Assembly (NCBI GenBank): GCA_028098005.1
Contig: JAOHFM010000021.1
Location: 1 to 24,932, forward strand
Direction of reading: 5' to 3'
DNA: 24,932 nucleotides
Origin: Psychrosphaera sp.
Lineage (GTDB): Bacteria; Pseudomonadota; Gammaproteobacteria; Enterobacterales; Alteromonadaceae
Shown here: piece after piece, positions 14,930 to 22,969 of the stretch
Numbering within the stretch: position 1 is the stretch's first letter
Layout of the letters: the number at the start of each line of letters is the position of its first letter
The notes under the pieces: model-generated
Databases searched by the model: none
The model's input: the letters and a program-made list of their open reading frames with translations, nothing else
What the model was told of the DNA's origin: nothing
Program-made: the position numbers and the translations under genes

Positions 14930-16969
14930 ATGCAGACAGTAAAGAACGTATTAGCAAGCTCGATCATTGCATCTCTATCTTTTTTCAGTGTTGCAAATAC
15001 TGAAACTAAGGTTGAAGACTTTGTAGTTCCAGATTTAGCGCAGGAAGCGCAACATAAAGTTGCGTCAAAAAGGATCACGGCCTGGTTTTCTCGTTCGCAT
15101 TATAAAAAAGTTCAGTTAGATGATGAGCTGTCTGCAAAAATTTACGATAGGTATTTACGCAATTTAGATTACAACAAAAGCCTATTTACAGCGGCCGATA
15201 TTGCAAAATTTGATCAGTACTCTGATAAATTTGATGATGGGATTAGCAAAGGCTCATTAGATTTTGCATTTGAACTCTTTGAAGAATCTATCAAGCGTCG
15301 TGTTGAAAGGTACAAGCAAGCCATAGATTGGTTAGATAAACCTATGGACTTCACTAAAGCCGATGTTTTTTATTTTGATAGAGAAGACGTTCCTTGGGCT
15401 AAGACAAGTGCAGAACTAGATGAGTTTTGGTCTAAAAAGCTAAAGTATGATGCTCTAAATTTGAAGTTGGCAGGGAAAGATGTTGACGGTATTAAAGAGA
15501 CATTAAAAAAACGTTACGTTAATGCCGTTCGCCGTTTGACGCAATCCCAAAACGAAGACGCGTTCCAATTAGTAATGAATTCATTTTCGAGAAGTATCGA
15601 GGCACATACATCTTACTTGTCGCCTCGCAGAGCCGATCGTTTCAAGGTTGAAATGAACCTTGAATTAGAAGGGATTGGTGCAGTTTTACAACCCGTTGAC
15701 GAGTTCACCGTTATTCGTAGTCTAGTACCAGGTGGTCCAGCAGACCAAACGAATCAACTGAAGCCAGAAGATAAAATTATTGGTGTCGCCCAGGGCAAAG
15801 AAGACTATGTAGACGTAATTGGCTGGCGTTTAGATGATGTTGTTGAACTTATTAAAGGCAAAAAAGGAACAGAAGTAAAACTTCAAGTAGTACGTGGTGA
15901 TAATTCACTAGGAAGTGCTAAAGAGGTGTCTATTATACGAGATAAAGTGAGGCTTGAAGATAGAGCCGCTGACTCAGAAATATTCGAATCTCAAACTGGT
16001 GAGTTAAGTGCAAAAGTTGGTGTGATTACTATACCAAGCTTTTACAATAACCTTTCAGAAGACGTTAAAGTTCAAGTTAAAAAATTAAAAGACCAAAATG
16101 TTGAAGGCATTATTGTTGATCTTCGAGGTAACGGTGGAGGCTCTTTAACGGAAGCCTCATTATTAACTGGTTTATTTATTGATAAAGGGCCTGTTGTACA
16201 AATTCGCAACAGCATTGGAAATATTAGTCAACGCGGTGACTACGACGGCGTAAGTTATTACGATGGTCCATTAACCGTTCTAGTAGATAGATATAGTGCA
16301 TCGGCATCAGAAATTTTTGCTGCAGCATTACAGGACTACGGCCGTGCGCTTGTAGTTGGTGAGCAAACATTTGGCAAAGGAACTGTGCAAGAACATCGAG
16401 GCATTGGCAGAGCGTTTGACCGTTTTGACAATAAGTTGGGCTCCATTCAGTTTACAATTGCAAAATTTTATAGAATTGACGGTGGCAGTACACAAAACAA
16501 AGGTGTTGTGCCAGATATTATTTTCCCTTCTGCTATAGAAGCAGCTGATTGGGGTGAAAGCCAAGAAGAAAATGCATTGCCATGGGATAACATTCGTCCA
16601 GCTAAATATAAAACTACGGCAGTTGTATCTAGCCAGGTTGATCTTCTTAATAAAAGGCACCTAGCAAGAATTAAAAATGAGCCAGAGTTTAACTACTTAT
16701 TTAATGATATTGCTGAGTATAAAAAGAATAAAGATAAGAATTTCATATCTTTAAATGAAGCAGAACGAATTGCGGAAAGAGAGCAGAACAAGCTAGAACG
16801 TTTAGCTAGAATCAATGAAAGACTTAAACGTTTTGGATTGGAGCCGGTAGAGTCTGTTGATGATGATTTGCCAGAGCAGTTAGAAAAGCTTGACCCGTTT
16901 TTAGAAGAGTCTGCAAGAATAATTGCTGATCTTGTCTCTTCAGGGCAATTTGCAAAAATATCTAAATAA
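14930..16969 (+). CDS. prc: Tail-specific C-terminal processing protease Prc (Tsp)
   Basis: A 679-residue periplasmic S41 serine protease that degrades proteins with non-polar C-termini and processes or turns over peptidoglycan enzymes such as MepS and PBP3 in E. coli. A signal peptide (about 1-22, cleavage near SVA-N) is followed by an N-terminal helical domain, a PDZ domain (about 243-325, ELEGIGAVLQ) and the protease core. The core has GIIVDLRGNGGGSLTEAS (substrate carboxylate site), catalytic S458 in YSASASEIFAAALQDYG and K483 in TFGKGTVQ. The C-terminal domain is rich in Glu/Arg helices. AGGAG precedes the ATG. It is the last gene of the run and ends at a strong terminator. Confidence 0.96.
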   Translation: MQTVKNVLASSIIASLSFFSVANTETKVEDFVVPDLAQEAQHKVASKRITAWFSRSHYKKVQLDDELSAKIYDRYLRNLDYNKSLFTAADIAKFDQYSDKFDDGISKGSLDFAFELFEESIKRRVERYKQAIDWLDKPMDFTKADVFYFDREDVPWAKTSAELDEFWSKKLKYDALNLKLAGKDVDGIKETLKKRYVNAVRRLTQSQNEDAFQLVMNSFSRSIEAHTSYLSPRRADRFKVEMNLELEGIGAVLQPVDEFTVIRSLVPGGPADQTNQLKPEDKIIGVAQGKEDYVDVIGWRLDDVVELIKGKKGTEVKLQVVRGDNSLGSAKEVSIIRDKVRLEDRAADSEIFESQTGELSAKVGVITIPSFYNNLSEDVKVQVKKLKDQNVEGIIVDLRGNGGGSLTEASLLTGLFIDKGPVVQIRNSIGNISQRGDYDGVSYYDGPLTVLVDRYSASASEIFAAALQDYGRALVVGEQTFGKGTVQEHRGIGRAFDRFDNKLGSIQFTIAKFYRIDGGSTQNKGVVPDIIFPSAIEAADWGESQEENALPWDNIRPAKYKTTAVVSSQVDLLNKRHLARIKNEPEFNYLFNDIAEYKKNKDKNFISLNEAERIAEREQNKLERLARINERLKRFGLEPVESVDDDLPEQLEKLDPFLEESARIIADLVSSGQFAKISK

Positions 16970-16988
16970 TAAAGCTTTAAGCATTAAG

Positions 16989-17013
16989 AAAAGCAGCCGC
17001 GGGCTGCTTTTTT
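16989..17013 (+). terminator. Intrinsic terminator after prc
   Basis: AGCAGCC/GGCTGCT forms a 7-bp GC-rich stem with a 3-base loop, flanked by A on the left and a T run (17008-17013) on the right. Confidence 0.9.
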
Positions 17014-17066
17014 ATATAAAAATAAAAACATAACAATAATAATAATACAAAATTTAAGGGGGACAC

Positions 17067-18452
17067 ATGTCAACAAATGTTGATCATGGTCAATGGTCTA
17101 GCAGACTAGCGTTTATTTTAGCAGCAACGGGTTCGGCCGTTGGTTTAGGTAATGTTTGGAAGTTTCCTTACATAATGGGTGAAAACGGAGGCGGTGCCTT
17201 TGTTATCGTTTATCTTTTATGTATTTTTGCCATTGGTATACCGGTAATGATGGCGGAAGTACTTATAGGCCGCAGGGGCCGTCTTAGCCCTGGTAATTCG
17301 GTACGAGCACTCGCTTTAGAAGCTAAAGCTAATACAAAATGGAGTTTAGTTGGTTGGGTTGGTCTAATTGCTGGCTTTTTAATTCTTTCTTTTTATGCAG
17401 TTATAGCGGGTTGGGCTGTCTCATATATCTTTGAGTCAGCTGCTGGTAACTTTGTTGGTGCTTCACCAGAAAAAATTCAAAGCATCTTTAACGAGCTGCA
17501 GTCAGACTCGTCAACATTAATTATGTGGACCACTGTTGTGCTTGCCATAACGGGATTAATTGTTGGCAAAGGCCTTAAGAATGGCCTTGAAAAAGCAGTG
17601 ACCTACGCAATGCCAACAATGTTTGTTTTGTTACTTGTGATTGCAGGTTATGCTGCAATTAACGGTGATTTTGCTCAGACTATAGAATTTATGTTCTACC
17701 CTGACTTTTCTAAGTTGACGTTTTCTGGCGTATTAATTGCGCTTGGTCATGCTTTCTTTACTTTGAGTTTAGCATCCGGCGCTATGATGATTTATGGCGC
17801 ATATTTACCTCAAAAAACAAGTATATCGCAGTCTGTTGTCGCTATTGCTATAGCAGACACAATGATCGCGCTTATAGCAGGTTTAGCAATCTATCCAATA
17901 GTATTTGGAAACGGTTTAGAAGCAACCGCAGGGCCTGGCCTTGTGTTTGTAAGTTTACCGATTGCGTTTGGTCAAATGTGGGGCGGCATTGTATTTGGAA
18001 CGCTGTTTTTTGTGATGTTGGGTTTCGCTGCATTCACATCTGCAATTGCAATGGTGGAATCTGCAGTAGCTTGGTTAGTCGAACGACTCTCTTTCACTAG
18101 AGGTAAAGCTGCATTAACAGCCGTAGTTAGCCTTTGGTTCGTAAGTATGCTTACGGTTTTTTCATTTACAGGCGCAGAATGGGCTAAACTCGATTTTGTT
18201 TTTGTAGGAAAGCACGTATCAAATTACTTTGAATTAGTAGATCATCTAACCGCTGATGTACTTTTACCTTTAGGTGGCTTAGCAACTGCGATATTTGTTG
18301 CCTGGGTAATGCAAAAAGAAGCGGTTCAGCAGGAGTTAAATCTATCTGAAGGGCTATTTAATCTTTGGTATGTAACGTTACGTTGGTTTACGCCAGTAGC
18401 GGTTTTATTTGTATTTCTAAACCTAATAGGATTAGTTAGCTTCGGCGCCTAA
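17067..18452 (+). CDS. Sodium-dependent transporter, NSS (SNF) family
   Basis: A 461-residue inner-membrane symporter of the LeuT-fold NSS family, with 11-12 membrane helices. The first helix carries the family signature TGSAVGLGNVWKFPY (residues 21-35), in which A24 and N29 match sodium-site residues of LeuT and K32 stands where LeuT has the gate Arg, a common bacterial variant. ENGGGAF (39-45) follows. These carriers usually import amino acids with Na+; the exact substrate is unknown. AAGGGGG lies 7-8 bases before the ATG. The NhaC-type antiporter gene starts 29 bases downstream, so sodium that enters with the substrate could be expelled by a cotranscribed antiporter. Confidence 0.93.
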   Translation: MSTNVDHGQWSSRLAFILAATGSAVGLGNVWKFPYIMGENGGGAFVIVYLLCIFAIGIPVMMAEVLIGRRGRLSPGNSVRALALEAKANTKWSLVGWVGLIAGFLILSFYAVIAGWAVSYIFESAAGNFVGASPEKIQSIFNELQSDSSTLIMWTTVVLAITGLIVGKGLKNGLEKAVTYAMPTMFVLLLVIAGYAAINGDFAQTIEFMFYPDFSKLTFSGVLIALGHAFFTLSLASGAMMIYGAYLPQKTSISQSVVAIAIADTMIALIAGLAIYPIVFGNGLEATAGPGLVFVSLPIAFGQMWGGIVFGTLFFVMLGFAAFTSAIAMVESAVAWLVERLSFTRGKAALTAVVSLWFVSMLTVFSFTGAEWAKLDFVFVGKHVSNYFELVDHLTADVLLPLGGLATAIFVAWVMQKEAVQQELNLSEGLFNLWYVTLRWFTPVAVLFVFLNLIGLVSFGA

Positions 18453-18481
18453 TCGCAGTATATTCTTTAGAGGATTTTCAC

Positions 18482-19921
18482 TTGAAAGCAACACAACAAC
18501 CTTCATTTTTTGATGCGATGATACCATTACTATTCCTAGTTTTGTTATTAGCTGCATCAGTCGGGCTATATGGCGCCGATAGTTCCTATGGTCCAAATCA
18601 AATTGTATTGTTATTGGCCACTGCTGTAGCGTGTCTAATTGGTTTAAAAAACGGTTATAAATGGGACCAGTTAGAAGAAGCAATGATCCATGGTATATCC
18701 GTTTCTATGGGCGCAATTTTTATACTGCTGGCCGTTGGTTCTTTAATAGGCACTTGGTTGCTTGCGGGCACAGTTCCAACATTGATTTATTTTGGTTTAG
18801 AAATACTAAACCCTGATTGGTTTTACGCAGCGGCGTGTTTATTGAGTGCAATAGTTGCAATGAGCATTGGTAGCTCTTGGACTACCGCTGCTACAGTGGG
18901 TGTTGCTTTAATGGGTATCGCAACTGGCATAGGTATGTCACCAGCTATCGCAGCTGGTGCAGTAGTGAGTGGTGCGTATTTTGGAGACAAAATTAGCCCA
19001 CTATCCGAAACTACAAACTTAGCACCTGCAGTATCCGGTAGTGACTTATTTGAGCACATTCGTCACATGCTTTGGACAACGGTTCCGTCTTTTGTTATCG
19101 CGTTAATTTTATTCACTACTCTTGGTTTTACAGAGCAAGCGAGTGCAGAGAGCGTTTCAATAGGCAATGTTCAAGAAATCATCAGCAGCACCTATGATGT
19201 GTCGTTAATTCACCTATTCCCGCTTGTTATTCTAGTGGTGATGGCCATTAAAAAAGTGCCTGCATTTCCAGCAATATTCATCGGTGCTCTAATTGGTGCA
19301 ATTTGGGGTTATGTATTTCAACCAGATCTTTTAGCGAGCATTGCTGGCGGCAATGGCTTCGTAGAAAAAGTTGCTGTAGTTTGGAAGGCAATGTTTGATG
19401 GTTTCAGCGTTGTTACTGGCGATGATAATATGGACAAACTGCTAAGTGGCGGTGGTATGTCTTCAATGCTTAACACAACGTGGTTGATTATGACTGCGTT
19501 AATGTTTGGTGCCGTAATGGAAAAACTCGGTCTACTAGCTGTTTTTGTTAGAAGTATTTTGTCTGCCGCTAAGTCCTCTGGCTCATTAATTACAGCGACG
19601 ATCGGTACTGCTTTCGGTATTAACGTGGTCACAGCCGACCAATATATGTCGTTAGTAATGACTGGACGCATGTACCGCGAAGAATATGAACGCCGTGGAC
19701 TAGAGAATGTTAATTTATCGAGAGCGTTAGAAGATGGCGGAACGATTACTAGTCCGCTTATTCCTTGGAATACATGTGGCGCATACATGGCCGGGGTGTT
19801 ACTTGTTAGCCCATTAGAATATTGGCAATACGCTTTCTTTAATTTGCTGAACCCAATTTTAGCAATTACCTTTGCTTATTTAGGAATAAAGGTATTAAAA
19901 AAACAATCAGCATTATCGTAA
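18482..19921 (+). CDS. nhaC: Na+/H+ antiporter, NhaC family
   Basis: A 479-residue inner-membrane protein with about 11-12 helices and the NhaC core: SIGSSWTTAATVGVALMG, then GAVVSGAYFGDKISPLSET (a conserved Asp/Lys/Glu region) and the C-terminal DGGTITSPLIPWNTCGAYM. NhaC proteins exchange Na+ for H+; a few relatives (MleN) swap malate/lactate with ions, so the substrate is not certain. The start is TTG, well placed after AGAGGA with about 6 bases of spacing, and no in-frame ATG fits better. It follows the NSS symporter gene by 29 bases and probably shares its transcript. Confidence 0.92.
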   Translation: MKATQQPSFFDAMIPLLFLVLLLAASVGLYGADSSYGPNQIVLLLATAVACLIGLKNGYKWDQLEEAMIHGISVSMGAIFILLAVGSLIGTWLLAGTVPTLIYFGLEILNPDWFYAAACLLSAIVAMSIGSSWTTAATVGVALMGIATGIGMSPAIAAGAVVSGAYFGDKISPLSETTNLAPAVSGSDLFEHIRHMLWTTVPSFVIALILFTTLGFTEQASAESVSIGNVQEIISSTYDVSLIHLFPLVILVVMAIKKVPAFPAIFIGALIGAIWGYVFQPDLLASIAGGNGFVEKVAVVWKAMFDGFSVVTGDDNMDKLLSGGGMSSMLNTTWLIMTALMFGAVMEKLGLLAVFVRSILSAAKSSGSLITATIGTAFGINVVTADQYMSLVMTGRMYREEYERRGLENVNLSRALEDGGTITSPLIPWNTCGAYMAGVLLVSPLEYWQYAFFNLLNPILAITFAYLGIKVLKKQSALS

Positions 19922-19942
19922 TTCATTAAAAATAAAATAGAG

Positions 19943-19966
19943 GCGGGCTAATCAATAGTCCGCTTT
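19943..19966 (+). terminator. Likely terminator after nhaC
   Basis: GCGGGCT pairs with AGTCCGC (7 bp including one G:T pair, 7-base loop), followed by a short T-containing tail. The weak tail leaves this uncertain. Confidence 0.5.
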
Positions 19967-19995
19967 GCATTTAGGGCCAATTTTGAGGTTTTAAT

Positions 19996-22566
19996 ATGGA
20001 AAACTCAGCTACATCTCATCCTACAGCAAAATTCCGAAACGACTACCAAGCTCCAGACTTCTTAATAACATCAACCAATTTAGATATTGATCTCAACGAC
20101 AATGAAACCGTTGTTACGTCGATACTTGAGGTTATGCGCAATGGCACACATAAAAGCGATTTAGTACTAAATTCAGAGGTGCTTAGTGTCGCTAAGGTGC
20201 TCATAGATGATGTTTTATTAGATAACTCCGATTACATAGTAAAAGATGGCACATTGGAAATAAGGGTTGATAAAGACCAATTTACTTTGTCTGTCGAATC
20301 TATAGTTGACCCAAGCAATAATAAGCAACTTGAAGGACTTTATAAGTCGGAAGGTGTGTTTTGCACTCAATGCGAAGCCGAAGGTTTTAGAAAAATAACT
20401 CCTTACCTAGACCGACCTGATGTTTTATCTGTTTTTACGGTTTCTATCACTGCAGATGCAAGCTACCCAAATGTATTAGCGAATGGAAATTTAATCTCTA
20501 AAGAACATAACAAGGTTACGGGAAGAGTTACATCAACTTGGCATGACCCATTCCCCAAACCAAGTTATTTATTTGCCATGGTAGCGGGTGACTTTGATTT
20601 ACTGGAAGATAAATTCACCACTAGAAGCGGTAGAGAGATTGCGTTAGAGCTTTATGTCGACAAAGGGAACCTTCACTTGTCACATCACGCGATGAATTCT
20701 TTGAAAAAGTCTATGGAGTGGGACGAAATAAAGTATGATCTTGAATATGATTTAGATAATTATATGGTTGTAGCGGTGGATTTTTTCAATATGGGGGCTA
20801 TGGAAAACAAAGGCTTAAACATATTTAATAGTAAATACGTATTAGCAGACTCAAAAACAGCCACAGACACAGACTATCACGGTATCGAATCTGTAATTGC
20901 TCATGAATATTTCCACAACTGGACTGGTAATCGGGTTACTTGTCGAGATTGGTTTCAATTAAGCCTTAAAGAAGGTTTGACAGTTTATAGAGATCAACAG
21001 TTTAGCGCGGATATGGGCAGTGCTGTGCTTGAAAGAATTTCGCATGCCAATGTTATGCGTACAATGCAGTTTGCTGAAGACGCTGGTCCTATGACTCACC
21101 CAATCAGGCCAGAAAAAGTTATTGAAATGAATAACTTCTATACCGTCACTGTGTATGACAAAGGTGCGGAAGTCATTCGTATGATGAACACTTTGTTAAC
21201 AAACGAAGGTTTTAAGAAGGGCATAGACCTCTACTTTAAACGTCATGATGGTCAAGCTGTTACATGTGACGACTTTGTTAATGCAATGTCTGACGCTAAC
21301 AATAAGGACCTGTCTCAATTTAGCCGTTGGTACAGTCAAAGTGGTACGCCAGTAGTTAACGTGACTGAGCAACACCGCGAGACGCAATTAACGGTTTCAC
21401 TTGAACAGTCTATTTATAACAGAAACGACGACTACGCTGCATTAACTATCCCTGTTAAATATGAATTGCTGTCGGTAGCAACTGGGCAATCAGTAGAACG
21501 CGGGTTAATAGAGTTTAACAAGCACAAACAAGACTTCACCTTTAAAATACCAGAGCCTGTTGATGTGGTGCTATTTGAAGACTTTTCAGCACCGGTAAAA
21601 GTAGACAGAAAACTAGATATGAGCTCCATTGAACGAATTATAAGACATGCTTCAGATCAGTTTTGTCGATGGGATATGCTACAAACGTTATGGAAAATGG
21701 CGCTTAATGATAATTCAGACTCTGACATTAAGGCTAAGTTGGTCTCTGTGTTATGTGGGGTTATCAACGATTCAACGGTAAATGATGCCGTAAAAGCTGA
21801 AATGTTGACTATACCAAGTTTTCAAACGTTAGCTGACTCAATGGATACAATAAATGTTGATGAAATTTTATCACTTCGTTCAGCCATCGCCGGTGAAGTT
21901 TCTGAGTCAATGGCTAATGCGCTCTTTTCAATAATAGAAAGTATTGGTGAGATTGACGACAACTATAATTCAAACAACGCTGCAAGCCGCAGTTTAAGAC
22001 AGTCTGTATTGAAACTAATTGCTTATAAGCCGAGCGAAAAGATAACATCCAAAATAAAATCATTATTTGAAAATAGCACAAATATGACAGACAAAATGGC
22101 CGCTATTCAATCTTCATTGATAGCAGATAAGGCGTTGTGTGATGAGTTGTTAGATTGCTTATACAAGGACTTTCCTGGCCAAGTATTAGTATTTGATAAA
22201 ATTCTTCAGATTGTTGCTTCTAGAAATGATGACCTCGTGTATGAGGCAATGGAATTATGGTCTAAAAAACCAGAGTTTGTAAGAACGAATCCAAATAGAA
22301 TGCGTTCTCTCTATGGCGCGTTTGTTATGAGAAATCCAAGTGGGTTCCATAACAAAAGCGGAAAGGGCTATGAATTTTTAAAAGATTTACTGTTAGAAAT
22401 AGACGCTTTTAACCCGCAACTAGCGGCTAGGCTAGTAGATCCATTAATGTCATTTAAGCGTTTTGAGTCAAGTAGAGCTCAATTAATGAAAGAGGCTCTA
22501 CAAGATCTTCAAAACAATAGTTTATCGAACGATCTGTTTGAAAAAGTAGAAGCAGCATTACAGTAG
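19996..22566 (+). CDS. pepN: Aminopeptidase N (M1 family)
   Basis: An 856-residue cytoplasmic zinc aminopeptidase, close in length to E. coli PepN (870), that completes peptide breakdown to amino acids. The exopeptidase motif GAMEN is at 267-271, the zinc site is HEYFH at H303-E304-H307, and the third ligand is E326 in LKEGLTVYRDQQFS. N-terminal beta domain, catalytic domain, a small beta domain (about 440-545) and a long helical C-terminal domain follow the PepN order. A GAGG-type site lies upstream of the ATG. The small DUF2835 gene begins 8 bases after it. In some related gammaproteobacteria pepN lies close to prc; here the NSS-nhaC pair lies between them. Confidence 0.96.
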   Translation: MENSATSHPTAKFRNDYQAPDFLITSTNLDIDLNDNETVVTSILEVMRNGTHKSDLVLNSEVLSVAKVLIDDVLLDNSDYIVKDGTLEIRVDKDQFTLSVESIVDPSNNKQLEGLYKSEGVFCTQCEAEGFRKITPYLDRPDVLSVFTVSITADASYPNVLANGNLISKEHNKVTGRVTSTWHDPFPKPSYLFAMVAGDFDLLEDKFTTRSGREIALELYVDKGNLHLSHHAMNSLKKSMEWDEIKYDLEYDLDNYMVVAVDFFNMGAMENKGLNIFNSKYVLADSKTATDTDYHGIESVIAHEYFHNWTGNRVTCRDWFQLSLKEGLTVYRDQQFSADMGSAVLERISHANVMRTMQFAEDAGPMTHPIRPEKVIEMNNFYTVTVYDKGAEVIRMMNTLLTNEGFKKGIDLYFKRHDGQAVTCDDFVNAMSDANNKDLSQFSRWYSQSGTPVVNVTEQHRETQLTVSLEQSIYNRNDDYAALTIPVKYELLSVATGQSVERGLIEFNKHKQDFTFKIPEPVDVVLFEDFSAPVKVDRKLDMSSIERIIRHASDQFCRWDMLQTLWKMALNDNSDSDIKAKLVSVLCGVINDSTVNDAVKAEMLTIPSFQTLADSMDTINVDEILSLRSAIAGEVSESMANALFSIIESIGEIDDNYNSNNAASRSLRQSVLKLIAYKPSEKITSKIKSLFENSTNMTDKMAAIQSSLIADKALCDELLDCLYKDFPGQVLVFDKILQIVASRNDDLVYEAMELWSKKPEFVRTNPNRMRSLYGAFVMRNPSGFHNKSGKGYEFLKDLLLEIDAFNPQLAARLVDPLMSFKRFESSRAQLMKEALQDLQNNSLSNDLFEKVEAALQ

Positions 22567-22574
22567 ATATTTAG

Positions 22575-22802
22575 ATGAAAATAAGAGTTTTTCGATTCAG
22601 TTTGTACTTAACCCATCAGGAATGCCAAGAGTATTACCAAGGGCTTTATACATCTATAAAAGTTATGTCGGATGTAGGGATAAGTGTACAGTTTCCGGCG
22701 CATCATATTAGACCTTTTGTTACTAGTTTAGGAGTAAAAGGTAAATTTGAATTGTATTTAGATGAAAACAATAAATTTATTGCGTTGAAGAGAATAAAGT
22801 AG
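22575..22802 (+). CDS. DUF2835 family protein
   Basis: A 75-residue protein matching the DUF2835 pattern: YYQG near residues 20-23, VQFPAHHIRPFVTSLGVKG (38-56) and a closing FELYLDENNKFIALKRI strand. It looks mostly beta, with no signal peptide or membrane helix. Function is unknown. It starts 8 bases after pepN stops and is probably cotranscribed with it, an arrangement seen in related bacteria. Confidence 0.85.
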   Translation: MKIRVFRFSLYLTHQECQEYYQGLYTSIKVMSDVGISVQFPAHHIRPFVTSLGVKGKFELYLDENNKFIALKRIK

Positions 22803-22888
22803 AAAATAGCTACAGATAGCTAGTTTAGTTACATGTTATTTAACTTAGCTCTTGCACGCATAAGTAATTGGTGTAATTATTAATAATA

Positions 22889-22913
22889 ATTTTGCTCATC
22901 CGATGAGCAAAAA
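22889..22913. promoter_or_regulatory. Near-perfect palindrome upstream of the DUF1302 gene
   Basis: TTTTGCTCAT and ATGAGCAAAA are exact complements around a CCG centre (core 22890-22912). The T-rich arm comes first, opposite to an intrinsic terminator on either strand. It lies about 57 bases before the ATG at 22970, and a possible promoter (TTGCAC 22852-22857, AATTAT 22875-22880) would place it at the transcription start, as an operator would be. Confidence 0.5.
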
Positions 22914-22969
22914 TTAATCCTCACAAAAATTAAAAAATAATAAACCTAACGAGGACAGGGGAGAAAAAT

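Noticed and set aside
16328..16660. Antisense open frame of 110 codons within prc
   Set aside because: It overlaps the catalytic region of prc, has no ribosome site or family likeness, and is best read as a shadow.
19318..19788. Antisense open frame of 156 codons on the minus strand within nhaC
   Set aside because: It lies wholly inside a clear membrane transporter gene and resembles no family; it is a shadow of the coding strand.
22889..22913. Palindrome as an intrinsic terminator of the pepN-DUF2835 transcript
   Set aside because: The 5' arm is T-rich and the 3' arm A-rich, and no T-run follows on either strand, which is the reverse of a terminator.
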